Source: Gloeopeniophorella convolvens
Lineage: Eukaryota > Basidiomycota > Agaricomycetes > Russulales
Length of the DNA: 64,000 bases
Assembly: GCA_022496205.1 (NCBI GenBank)
Contig: WTXD01000037.1
Location: forward strand, 186,001-250,000
Direction: 5' to 3'
Numbering within the stretch: position 1 is the first letter of the stretch; the number at the start of each line of letters is the position of its first letter. Below, in pieces: positions 45,162 through 55,885 of this stretch. Below the pieces are notes generated by a model. It saw only the letters and a program-made list of their open reading frames with translations. It did no database searches and was not told where the DNA came from. A program made the position numbers and the translations under genes.

Positions 45162-46709
45162 CTACCCATAATTGACCATGATGTCTTCGTACCTCTCTGC
45201 CCATCTGGGCTTCAGCCCCATCGGCGGGTAGATCCTACAATGCAATGCCATATCCAGTGGTTGAAGTTTGCGGCGGTGACGAAGGAGCTTCTTAGACCAT
45301 TCATTAAGTATCAAGCTTGGAGAGCTGACTCCGTCGTTGGCCTGGAATGACAGCGTGATATCCTTGAGCCCAGGTACGTCTTCGAACCAACCCCAAAGCC
45401 CCACTTCTTGGGCTGCTTGTGCAATGAAGTTGTCGAGCCTCAAGGCTGTCGCCGACCTAAACCATCGGAGGACTATACGAAAGTAAAAAAGGTAGATAGC
45501 GGCATAATTCATGGAAGCAATGTCCCCAATCATACCCCAGAAGTAATCGTCATCATCGAAGGCAAGAGCAAGCGTCTTCACAGACGAAAGGACGGGCGTT
45601 AACGCGGAATGAATGGTCATGAGGGTAGACTTCATTGGTTCTTGCTCCAGTTCTTCAATAGTCCAGTCAAGAGGTTCGTCTTGGTACCACACCTGCTCTC
45701 CAAGGGGGGTTCTGAGTTGAATGCGACCGGCGTCAGATGATGTCTTGATACAGAAAGAGCCGTCGACAACTCCCACTTGGGCAGCGCTGGCATTGAACGT
45801 GGGAGAAGCCCGAATGTAACTCGCCAGTTCTGGAAGGGCAAACGGCGTTTCTCCATCGTCTTCGAAGCAGATGTCGAGGTTGAGAAGGGAAGGAGCATCG
45901 ATGATGCTGATCAGATCCTCCAGATGCGAGTGCCAGCCATCAAACGTGAGCTCGGAAAGCCCTGGAAGTGAGATACGGGACTTGTTTTCGATGGGCAGAA
46001 CATCCAGGGGTATTAGTGAGAGTTCCAAGGTGAGGCGTTCCAACCGGGGCATGGTGCGTAGATGGCATGCCAAATTCTGGAGTATGTTGCCTGTTGGTCC
46101 CGGGATATGGTCGTAACCCCAGAAACTGAAGCGGAACTCGGTAAGAGTAGGAGCAGATGGTAGTGGATAGCAGATATTCTTGAATTCGAGTTTACGCAGA
46201 CACTCGTTGCCTTCGATTGTGAACGAAGGCGGGAGACTGATTTGCCCTTCATGGGATGTGATGGAAAGTGTAACAAGCCTCGGGGAAAGCCTAACCACCG
46301 TTGATAACAACCGGTCCATTTCCAGACGTGCTGCGTCGATTGAGATGTGGCGCACCCGGTCGATGCGTTGGAGTGCAAGCAATATACCAGTCATTTCTTG
46401 CGGTGCCCCAGTGAAGCTATACCGTCCGCTGGGGTAGTAGATACTGAGCGGAATTTCTGGGGGCGAATGGTGCAGTATATCGGCTATGGGCAGGCCCCAG
46501 GAGCAGAGTACGGAGAGTCGCAAACGTCCAGGAGATGCAATGATGATTTGGCGCCACCTCTGGCACACGTGCGCCGGTACGAGGGTGTACCACTGGAGTT
46601 GGTGCGGCTCCGATCGAAGCTCCCGCTGGGCTCTGAGCTTCTGAACGAGGACTCGGACATGATCGAAAATTTCCAAGAGTACGACATCGGGAAGGGATTC
46701 GATCGTCAT
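45162..46709 (-). CDS. F-box protein, intact paralog of the 40330 pseudogene
   Basis: One exon from ATG 46709 to stop 45162 gives 515 aa. The F-box starts at residue 2 (TIESLPDVVLLEIF) and continues LVPAHVCQRWRQIIIASPGRL, then HSPPEIPLSIYYP. The body contains NECLRKLEFKNI, MPRLERLTLEL and SSVKTLALAFDDDD, and the end is WAERYEDIMVNYG. In the 41-kb copy a small upstream exon starts with ATG. Here the aligned bases read GGGGCAACC in place of ATGGCAATC, so that start is lost and 46709 is the likely start, leaving out about a dozen N-terminal residues. Whether the F-box folds fully without them is unclear, but the core is present. Confidence 0.8.
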   Translation of the reverse strand: MTIESLPDVVLLEIFDHVRVLVQKLRAQRELRSEPHQLQWYTLVPAHVCQRWRQIIIASPGRLRLSVLCSWGLPIADILHHSPPEIPLSIYYPSGRYSFTGAPQEMTGILLALQRIDRVRHISIDAARLEMDRLLSTVVRLSPRLVTLSITSHEGQISLPPSFTIEGNECLRKLEFKNICYPLPSAPTLTEFRFSFWGYDHIPGPTGNILQNLACHLRTMPRLERLTLELSLIPLDVLPIENKSRISLPGLSELTFDGWHSHLEDLISIIDAPSLLNLDICFEDDGETPFALPELASYIRASPTFNASAAQVGVVDGSFCIKTSSDAGRIQLRTPLGEQVWYQDEPLDWTIEELEQEPMKSTLMTIHSALTPVLSSVKTLALAFDDDDYFWGMIGDIASMNYAAIYLFYFRIVLRWFRSATALRLDNFIAQAAQEVGLWGWFEDVPGLKDITLSFQANDGVSSPSLILNEWSKKLLRHRRKLQPLDMALHCRIYPPMGLKPRWAERYEDIMVNYG

Positions 46710-47802
46710 GCTTTGGTAGGCGGCACCTGTACGGTGAGGCTTAGTATGAGACCCGAGGTGGTGAAAGATTTTGGGCCACTACGCACTCTGAAGGTTGCCC
46801 CGGATACGAAGAAATATACTGAACCCGAGTCCCGCTCGGCGCTCGAGGAAAGCAGAATCCAGCGCGTCGGCGACGTTGGGATTGAAATATCGAGAGCGGT
46901 TGGCGATACTAGTTATGAGCCCGATTTCTCAGAAAGTTTATGTCCCGAGGAAAAGCGGGTACTAGGTTGGACACAATGCCGCGAGCTGGTTCGTGGACGT
47001 CGAGCCACGCTGCTGGCACTGTAAGGAGCGTCCACGCGCTCTGTGGTGGTCGAGGGAAGATGGAAAGGGCGTTTCGGAGCTGTAAGTTGTTGTTGGTGCA
47101 CCTTCGGAGCGTTGTAATGCCCTATGACGGGCCAAGACGATGATAGCGAACTAGCAGACACAGTGACACGGGCGACGGCGACTCGGAGCGGCGACCGCGG
47201 ACAAGCGCGTCGGGCCCGGCGTCTGCCTTGGGAGACCATTGTCCCACGCTGCCCCCCCCCCCCCCCCCGGCCACGGGGCTGTGTTTGGCCCAATCGACAT
47301 ACTTACCAGCGGAGAACGTGTCGAACACGATTCGATGGCAGAAAACGGCGGCGCGCGCAGCCCCGCATGTCGCCCTGGAATTAGACTCGCCTTTGGCTGG
47401 ATCATTCGAGAGACTCCTACTGCAATCGCCGCGACTGGGGATGCATCGGCATGCGCTCTGTAATTTGCATCGAGATAGTACTCAAGACAATATTACAGCA
47501 TAATATGCAGGATTCTTCAATTCACGACGTCCATCTTCAGAAGTACTTATCACAGTAGCTTCTGAGTGCACCTTGACTAAAGGTGAGGTTCGAGATACCT
47601 GAAGAACCGGGAGCCGACGGGTATATGAGAGGCGGATATATTATAAGTTTCCGTTCAATCGATTACAGTATGCTGTACGGTTACGAGTTATGTCTGATAC
47701 AGTAGCCACTGAGCAACATAGGGGCGAGGCACCCCGTGGGCATGTCATGCTGAAATCTGCAATGTGAAGTCGACTAGGCAAGGCACGCACGCCGTCCGTG
47801 GC
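46710..47802. other. Duplicated F-box upstream region and FDH 3' flank
   Basis: 46750-47300 aligns with 41940-42450. A run of 17 C is at 47252-47268. 47300-47802 is unremarkable and leads to the FDH stop codon. Confidence 0.5.
47252..47268. repeat. C17 homopolymer
   Basis: Uninterrupted run of 17 C. The aligned copy near 42410 has only CCC, so the run expanded after duplication or reflects sequencing error. Confidence 0.8.
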
Positions 47803-49193
47803 TCAATGCTGTCCGTCTGAAGCGCGATCGAATCAGCGAACAAGGAGACGGGTCGATACAGAGCACTCACAAGATGTAGTCTCGTACTTCCCGGTGCCGA
47901 CGATCACGTTGCCCGGGTCCTGAGCCTTGCCCTCGAAGAAGTTCTCCAGGATCTGTCGTGTGCCTCCGGCATAGCGTGTCTGCGCATCCAGAGTCGTTCC
48001 CGAGTAGTGCGGCGTCATCCCGTTGCCACCACCAACCGGGCCCTGCATCGACCGCCATGGGTGATCCCGCGGCGCAGGCTGCACATTCCATACGTCGCCG
48101 GCATAACCCCGGAGCTGTCCAGAGCGCACAGCCGCCGCGACGTCCTCTGCGACACAGATAGCACCCCGGGCCGTGTTCACTAACCATGCGCCATGCTTGA
48201 ACTTCGCAAGCAGGTCCTTGTTGACCAGTCCGAGCGTGCCCTCGTGCAACGGCGCATTGATCGTGATGACATCGCACTGCGATACGAATTCCTGGTCGCA
48301 GTCAGTAGTTAGAGGCATCGCCGTCTCATGCGAGAACGACGTGAGACTCACCTCGATGTCCATCACGCGGCGGGCGCCAACAGCCTTCTCAGCCTCCGCG
48401 GGCAGGCCATTGTAATCGTAGTAGAGCAATTCCTTGCAGTCGAACGGAACCAGGCGCTGCAGCACACGGTAGCCGATGCGGCCGGCACCGAGAGTGCCGA
48501 CAACCTTGCCCTCGAGATCGAACGCGTTGCGTGCGATATCAGAGACTTGCCAGTCGCCACGTGCGGCCATCTCGTGCGCAGGCACAAAGTTGCGGACGAG
48601 GAGTAGGATGGACATCATGACCTGCTCGGCGACCGAGACGACGTTCGATCCGGAGACTTCGAGGACCTGGATCTTGCGGTCGACGGCAGCGTTGAGGTCG
48701 ATGTGGTCAGATCCGACGCCTGCAGTGACGCAGAGCTTCAGATTCTTGGCCTGGGAGTAGAGTGAACAAAGATGGGAAAGCGGGAGAGAGTGGTTACCGT
48801 ACCTTGTTCATGAGGTCATGGGTGAGGTACCCGGGGTGGAACGGGGTGGTGATGAGGATATCAGTCTGGGTTGTTGTCAGCACATGCCATCTCAGAGGAG
48901 CAAGAGGCCTTACATCGACAATATGCTGCTGGAAGTCGCTACCAGGACCCTCTTTCGAGCTGGTGACCTGGCGCTGCAGTTCAGCAGGCAGCTAGCATAC
49001 ATTAGAATACAAGGCTTACGATAAATTCATGACCGAGAGACTCGAGATATTGGCGAAGACCGAGCTCATTCTCAACGGTGCCAAGGAGACGAGGCTCAGC
49101 CTTGGCAGCCTCAAAGCCGTTGTACAGGATGGCGAGAACCTAGAAACCGAGTCAGTCACTGCTGATGCCACCTTTTTTATGGCGTACCTTCAT
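47803..49193 (-). CDS. FDH1: NAD-dependent formate dehydrogenase
   Basis: Oxidises formate to CO2 with reduction of NAD+, in the cytosol. Seven exons, complement(47803..47816, 47871..48291, 48352..48750, 48803..48865, 48914..48967, 49020..49139, 49188..49193), give 358 aa, the normal length. All introns are GT-AG and in phase. Exon 1 encodes only MK, and the last exon only the final residues ending YGQH. Visible blocks: [50 protein letters not shown], the Rossmann motif [45 protein letters not shown] and [17 protein letters not shown] with the catalytic His. In wood-decay fungi FDH removes formate made from oxalate. It is a housekeeping gene embedded in the F-box array. Confidence 0.95.
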
Positions 49194-50216
49194 GATGAGA
49201 TGGGAAGTTGTGTTTGAACGGAAGGGTTGTTGTGGGTAGATGGGATGGATCTAGAGTTTGTTGACTACTCCTCGCTCAACTGCTTGTCCTCTTATACATC
49301 CGGAGTAGCATGCCTGCGGCCAGCCACGGCACGACAGATACTCATGCATCCGACGCTGTTGTGGTGTGAGTAATTTGTCCCGACGCTGCCAGTGACGGAC
49401 GGGTTCGCTGTTGCGGTTCCGCTCAAGCGCTCGGGACGCGCGTCGCGCACTACTCGGGTTCGCGCGGGTCGTTCTTCCACGTGATCGCATTTTCCGGGAT
49501 ACCGGTTTTCCCCGAACGCTCACCGGCACCCGCCACAATCCGATACCCGACAATCGGAATGGACTTCCAGCGGGCTCCTCCCTACAGTCAACAAACCCGC
49601 CCTCCCTGTCACCAAGTCTGGAAAATGGCGCGCTATGTTCCCCATGGATTAGCCTGGAGGGGCCCTTTGGGGCCCTCGCATCCGGCCAGTCAAGAGGGAT
49701 TGGTCTACGTACGCACAGGTGCGCGCCCGCTCCCGAGATTCTCCATCGCGCGCCTTCATTGACCCTGATGTTCCGCGACCTTGCTCCCTTCCGAGTCTTT
49801 AACACCAGCACCCCCTGTTGCATCTCGTTGTGTCTCAGCCAATCGGACTCGTGCTAGTATGATATGACCTTGGTCGCGTCCCAAAGCCCCGTCAAAGCTA
49901 CAGTGTCATGGTCACGTCGCTCCACCGCTGACTGGTACTGATTATTGATTACTGCTTTTTGTCGCGGTCGGGGCAGGCCTGACGAGCATATCGTGAAGAC
50001 CTTAGCTTCGTGATACCTCGTCCTTGTGCAGTCGTCCGCGGGGTAATTCTGTTCGGCGTGGAGCGTCTCTCTCCGCTGCGCCGGCAGGGACACACTCACC
50101 CCATCATGCAGGTGTCGAAGTTCTGGGCACATGGACTTCATATATTGATCTCTGCTCGGCATCATAGTTACCACACCATCTAAGTTATCCGGGTCATACA
50201 TACATTATAGAGGCGT
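49194..50216. other. FDH promoter side and spacer
   Basis: The first ~110 bp hold the FDH 5' flank with a TATA-like site. The rest shows no gene; from about 50030 it aligns with 58950 and is the 3' flank of the next F-box copy. Confidence 0.45.
49292..49299 (-). promoter_or_regulatory. TATA-like box of FDH
   Basis: TGTATAAG on the minus strand, about 100 bp upstream of the FDH start codon, a fitting position for a core promoter. Confidence 0.45.
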
Positions 50217-51832
50217 CTACTCAAAACCGTGAATGAGATCATCGTGTCTATTAGACCAACTAGTGCTACCATTGAGCGTATGGATTCTGCACTGCAAAGT
50301 CACGTCCGAGTCAGGGAGGCGATCGCGGAGAAATTGCTCATAAGATCTGAGGATACTGAATGTTTCTACCTCTTTATCGTCGATACTGGAATATAGTACA
50401 ACCTCCCTGAGATTGGGGACCAATTGAACCCAGTTTTCTAGCGCCGGTGTGAGGTGAGCAGCCCGCGCAACGACATTGTCTACCCTCAAAGTCGTCACCG
50501 ACTTGAACCCTTCAAGCGCTTCGTTCCAGTAGCATCCGAACGCGCTGCTGGGACGGACATCGGTTTTCGAGAACACTTCGTCGTTCTCAAAGCCGAGCAC
50601 AAGCGTTCTCACGGACGAAAACACCGGCTCCAGAGCGGAATTGATGGCGATAAGGGTGGGTTTCATGATCCCTACGTCTTCACCGAAGATCGTCCCACTG
50701 TGATTGAACAACCTCAGCCTGATGTTTCCACCTCCAGAATATGTTTTGATGTAGGCGGTATCGCTAGTGATTCCCACATGCGCGGCGCTAGCATGGAATT
50801 TGGGGGAGGCCTGGATGTAACGGGCGAGCTGTGGAATGGCGATTGGACTACTCTGGTCGAAGAGGTCGATGTCAAGGTCAGAAAGGACAGGAACGTCGAA
50901 GGCGGCGATCAACTCCTCCAGGTGGTGACAGAGCCCCGAGAATGAGAACTTAGACAGTCTTGGTAATGAGATGGATGCCCCACCTGTGGTGAATGGAACG
51001 TCTAGTGGAAGGTCGAGTACCAGATCTATCTTCAGGTATTCCAGCTGGGGCATGGCACGCAGTTTGCTCCCCAGGTCTTCTAGCCAGTCGACGTGAGTCG
51101 AGCCTTCAAGGTAATTGAGAGAGAGACTGAAGTCGGTAACAGATGCTGGTGGAGTAAGTGGGAGTGGACCGATGATGTCAAGGAGTTCGAGTTTGCGCAG
51201 ACGCACGTTGCCTTGAAGTGTGAATGTGTGTGGAAGAGTGATCAGGTCAATGGACGCAATAGAGAGGGTTTCCAACTTCAGGGCTGGCCGGTTGACCATC
51301 AACAAGAGTTGATGTGCCCTCGTAATCAAGTCGTTAATCATGATGCACGATGCCCGCTCGAGGTGCCCAAGTGCAAGAAGTGCACCGGTAATCGAATCTG
51401 GTGTCCAGGAGACACCCTTAATGGATGGATAGTAAATGCTGAGCGGAAGCTCGGTTGGCAAATGGCAAAGGATATCGGCGATGGGCAAGTTCCAGCTGCA
51501 GAGTATGGATAGCCGTAGACGTGTGGGAGATGCTATGATAATTTATCGCCATCTCCGGCATATGTGTGCTGGTACTAGTCGGTACCATGGGTGCTGACAT
51601 GGTTCCGGTTTCCGGAGTGCCCGGCCCTTCCTGAGTTCCTCCTCGCGGCAGTGATCAAAAACTTCCAAAAGTGCAGCGTCCGGAAGAGATTCGATAGTAG
51701 CAGTGTGCCACTGCCGGGTGGTAGACACCACAACGCTATCTGCGCAGTCACGGTATATAAGGCCCAAGAAAAGGAAGCACGGAGGCGTTACTCACCCTGA
51801 CCATCGCCGCCGTGAAAGGGTGCGCCAGACAT
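50217..51832 (-). pseudogene. F-box pseudogene with single TAA
   Basis: Exon 1 is 51832..51796 (MSGAPFHGGDGQ), followed by a 56-nt phase-1 intron and an exon from 51739. The F-box is clear (TIESLPDAALLEVFDHCREE, then RLVPAHICRRWR). TAA at 51543-51545 replaces the CAA that gives Gln in RRWRQIIIASP in most paralogs. From there the same frame stays open for 440 codons (SWNLPIADILCHLPTELPL, later FKSVTTLRVDN) to the complete RHDD end (SWSNRHDDLIHGFE). One C-to-T change therefore kills an otherwise perfect gene. It is the partner of the 59137-61238 pseudogene through a segmental duplication. Confidence 0.8.
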
Positions 51833-52630
51833 ACTTTACGGGATGTGTCCACCTTACTTGAGGATTGTGACAAAGATAGAAGACGACGTGTGTGAGGTCG
51901 TGATCGAGTGGAAGTGGTGACGAACGGCACGATGGAGGGCCAAAGCGACTGACGCGCACGCAATCTTCGCGCTGGTGTTGAACGGATGGGTGGAGGATTT
52001 CAATGAGAAGCAGGAAGCCTTGACTTGATCCCTGGGGACCGGGGCGTCGGATGGAGGCTGTTGTAGGGGCACCCGCGCGCTTTGGGGTGGTCGATGGATG
52101 GGACGACGGGCTTAGGCGCGCCGCTCTGAGCTGTTCTGAGCGTCCCGTGCCGCCGCGCGTGGTGACCGGTGACGTAAGAGTACCTATATAAGTATGCGCG
52201 TCTGCAATGATGCGGCTGGCTGCCTTCAAGGTGGCAGCAGCACTCGAGTCTGTGCGCGTGCCTCGATGGTCATGATGCGCACGCCAGATGCAATAGGTAG
52301 AGTACATCAAGCGAATAGTGCTCAACCTGGCGAGCAAACGAACAGGTGGACGGCGTTGAAGTTTCGGACTCATCACAGTATACTCTGATTGAGATATCAT
52401 TCGGGCGCGCCCGTGCGGAAAAACGTACGCGCAGCCCATCCCTTCGTATTCGAAAGGCGCTGATGCCGCGATGGAAGTCCGATGAGAGGCTGTAGTGATC
52501 GTCGAGGTGCTGATCGAAGGCGATAGCCAGCACACGTACCAAGTACTACAATCGTCTAGGGCGCTCCAAGTGGTTGTCTATAACGAGGGTACGTGCGTGG
52601 TAGCTACCAGCGGCCGGGATCGATGGTACA
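51833..52630. other. Duplicated F-box upstream region
   Basis: 51833-52410 aligns with 61239-61860 (for example GAGTCTGTGCGCGTGCCTC in both). It contains no supported gene. Confidence 0.5.
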
Positions 52631-54172
52631 TCAAGTATACTTAGCCGGACGGAGCACATCGTCATGTCGATTCAGCCACGGGTCATACAAAAGTAATTTG
52701 CAAGATATGTCCACCCATCGATTAGCCTCCGAGAGAATCTCCTGAAACTCCACCATCGGCTCGCGTATAGCGACGAAATTCTCATAGGCATGCGTAAATA
52801 GCGTAACTTCTTTGACTTTGGGGAGTATCTCTGTGAAACCGTTTTCCTTCAACGCTTGCGCCACAGGCAGAGACGCGATACCATCGATCCTGAGTTTCTT
52901 CACCGATTTGAACGGCTTCAGCATAGAGCGCCAATGCTGCGACTCTGCTACTTCTCCCACCAAGTCTTCCGCCTCTTCAAATGGCTCGAACAGGCGAAAT
53001 CCGAATATAAGGGTCTCCACTTCTCCACAAATATACCCGAGAGCATCGGTAAGAGTGGTGATGGAAGTCTCCAGGTCCGCGCTTTCATGGTAAATCTTCA
53101 AATCGATCCTCTCCCCTCTGTGAGGATAAGCTTCGACGAGGATGATGCTACGGGTGAGACCTATATGCACTGTCTTGCACTTGAGTCGAGGTGCGTTGCC
53201 AAAAAATCGGGGAAGCGATGGCGCTACGAGCGGGGTCCACGAGTCGGAGAGCTCAATACTCATGGTGGAAAGGAGAGGAGCGTCAAAGGCATCCGCGAAG
53301 GCCTGCAGGTGGGAACCCGAGCCGGACAGAGTGAGTTGTAGCAGCACCGGGAGTGAGGTTCGTTCTGTGACAAAGGGAGGGAATGCACGCTCAGGGAGGT
53401 CCAGATCAAGGTGTTCTAACCTCAGCATGCTGCGGATGCACTCGACGAGCTCGCGCAACCAGTTGACGTCGAGAGCCTCGTCGGATTGAATGCTGAAGTC
53501 GAACTTCACGACATGAGGAAAGCGAATGAGAGGAGGAAACACCCCGGACAGATAAACTGTGCATAGTTTGGGGGCGTTGATAAGGGGAAACAACGCTGGG
53601 AGTGTAGTATTTGCCGGGGACTCTAGGTGGAGGTGTTTGAGGTTAGATGCTTCTCCGCGCACTGATGCAACAAACTTGTCCAACACCTCGGGAGTCGTAT
53701 TCAAGGATACTTTGTACAGCCGGTCTACGTGCCCGAGCGTGAGGATTAAGGCATCCACCTGCTCGGACGACAGTGCGGGCCCGAAATCCAACGAATTGAC
53801 TATGAGCGGAAATGGTGGAGAGTGGCATAAAATGTCGACCATTGGAAGGTGCACACCGCAGAGCATCCGTAACCGAAGACTCTTCGGAGATGCGAGGATT
53901 ACTTCACGCCATCTGCGACACACATGCGCTGGGAGTATGTTCCACCATTGGCGACGCCAATAGGCCATATACCTTGCGATATTGTTGTCCCGATAGGCAT
54001 AAAATATCTCTAGAAGCGCGGTATCGGGAAGGGAATGTATCGTGGTGGGCCGGAGAGAGTCACCATCTGTTCGGGTGTGCGTTAGCAGCAGCAAGGGTCA
54101 CATGAAAATTTTGCGGTGCTCACCGTTGTAGCCAGGATCGTTGACTTCCGTCGACGGCTTCTCTATCAGCAT
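52631..54172 (-). CDS. F-box protein
   Basis: Complement(52631..54066, 54124..54172) gives 494 aa. Exon 1 (16 codons, MLIEKPSTEVNDPG) and a 57-nt phase-1 intron (GTGAGC..ACAG) match the family pattern. The F-box starts IHSLPDTALLEIFYAYRD and continues ILPAHVCRRWREVILASPKSL, then HSPPFPLIV. The body is leucine-rich, and the end WLNRHDDVLRPAKYT has the full RHDD signature. The upstream frame stays open with a hydrophobic stretch (TIILISLTLLSFYWSNLL); an earlier Met at 54379 would add a membrane segment, which no other member has, so I prefer 54172. A long-form palindrome is about 430 bp upstream. Confidence 0.85.
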
Positions 54173-54597
54173 AGCTCCGGCGGTTGACGCGCTTGCGAAG
54201 GACGAGAGAATGAGCAGATTGGACCAGTAGAAGGACAGAAGGGTGAGACTGATTAGGATTATGGTGGGGAGGGACAGGAAGGGACGCTTCAGGAATATGG
54301 AAAGGCGTCCGGGTACCGGGTTAGCAAGGCCTTGGAAACCCACGGGGACGACATGAGGTAGCGCCGCTGCGGTCAACACACATGTGCGTGTGCTCCGAGG
54401 GGCTGGATGGACGACGGTCAGTCACCAGTGAAGAGACTGGTTATAGATAGAACAATCGCAGACTTGGGATTTTCGGCCGAAACGCAGAATCTCACGGTGA
54501 GCGCAGCGACTGTACTGGCGACGGAGACAAAGTTATGTAGAGTGGGGACTTGCTGGTGTTACCCCAGAGACGACCGCGGCTGCATTGAACTCGTTCG

Positions 54598-54629
54598 GTG
54601 TTTGACAAACGCCTCGGATCCAAACAGGT
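54598..54629. promoter_or_regulatory. Palindromic element, long form, degenerate
   Basis: GTGTTTGACAAACGCCTC then GGATCCAAACAGG. It matches the long-form spacer (GCCTCGG.TCCAAACA) better than it matches its own opposite arm. It lies about 430 bp upstream of the F-box start at 54172. Confidence 0.4.
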
Positions 54630-55722
54630 CTAAACAAACGCTTCTCGCTTGCTCTCGGGGCCCGGAGTGCCCGGCAGACACCGGCCCCGATCACGAGTCA
54701 ATCAATCCACTGGCATGGACGAGCACTTACCGGTACTTACCCAGCAAGGTCGATCATTCTGATTCATGCCGATGCTCCAGCCTACCGCCAAAACCAAGTT
54801 CAAGAGACCGAATGCGCGCAACGATTTCCCTGTGGGCCAGTGCCACGCGGACTATGGCTTCGAATCTTCGATACGCAGCAGCAGGCACTCAGTCCCAAAA
54901 GAGGCTGATCATAGAAACCGTCGGTGGGAACGTAGCTCCTCCTCCGATAGCCCGCCCAGCTGATAATGTTTGTTTCCGAGGACCGCCGCGCAAACCCCAG
55001 AGAGGTGGCGCCAAAATTGCTACGGTGATCTCAGCAATCGTCATGCGACTGCGTTGACTTGCCCCCAGAAGTAACTCAGACGCACTAGTCAAAAGTTTGG
55101 CCTGTGACCTCCGTACAGGTTAACGCAGGCCCTATCACGTTACGGTGAAGATGGCTACGGGGCAGTGTATTCGCAGTCGTCCCCGAGAGTGGGTTCCGCA
55201 ACCCGATGCGGTAATTTGTAAAACGTTTACTACGCCCGGGGAGGAGACTCGAGACACAGCATGCAGTTGCCACGGAATGGGTGGGTGACTTCCCGAAACA
55301 AAGCTATCCGCGTCCGCGTGCGCCACTCCGTAACTGACCATGTGTTTCAACGCTCGGCGCCAAGCTGCCATGGTTATCAGGATCATGTTGTGGAAAGAGG
55401 AGGCCAGTTCCGTATACTCCCCCACCCTGGCTGACTTGTTCCAGAGTCACCAGATCAAAGACGATGAATCTATCCCTCAATCTCAACAACCATTGCGGCT
55501 GTTGTGTACAGTTCGCAAACCGCATCAGCACAAGGCAGGTGTCATGCCCTCACTCTTGGTAGCTTGCGGGTCAGTGATCGGTGATTGACGCGCACTCCGA
55601 TCTGTCTCGAACTGACCTCCCCTCCTACACAGTGCAGAGAGACCAAATTGAGATCAAGCAAACCTGATGGCTATTGGACTTCCTTGGGGCTGTGTATTTT
55701 GAGGCGCCCAGGTAGGCCACAG

Positions 55723-55730
55723 TATAAAAG
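55723..55730 (+). promoter_or_regulatory. TATA box of secreted-protein gene
   Basis: TATAAAAG, 163 bp before the ATG at 55886. It is followed by a pyrimidine-rich leader typical of well-expressed fungal genes. Confidence 0.65.
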
Positions 55731-55885
55731 GTTCTTGCAGGACGTGTCATGTCTCTCGACGACTCGGTTGATCCGGCTGTCCACCCACTCTTTTCGTTCA
55801 TTCTTCGCTTCCCAGGCTCCTAGTCCTCACTTCTCTTCCACGACTCTACTTCGACCCTTCTTTGAACCTCATCTCGTTCTTGAAA

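Larger units (their letters stand above)
54173..55885. other. Intergenic between F-box and secreted-protein genes
   Basis: It contains the palindromic element at 54598 and the TATA box at 55723. Short open frames here have no recognisable content. Confidence 0.5.

Noticed and set aside
52631..54379. F-box protein with N-terminal membrane segment from Met 54379
   Set aside because: The hydrophobic stretch is only an open upstream frame; the short first exon from 54172 fits the family pattern.
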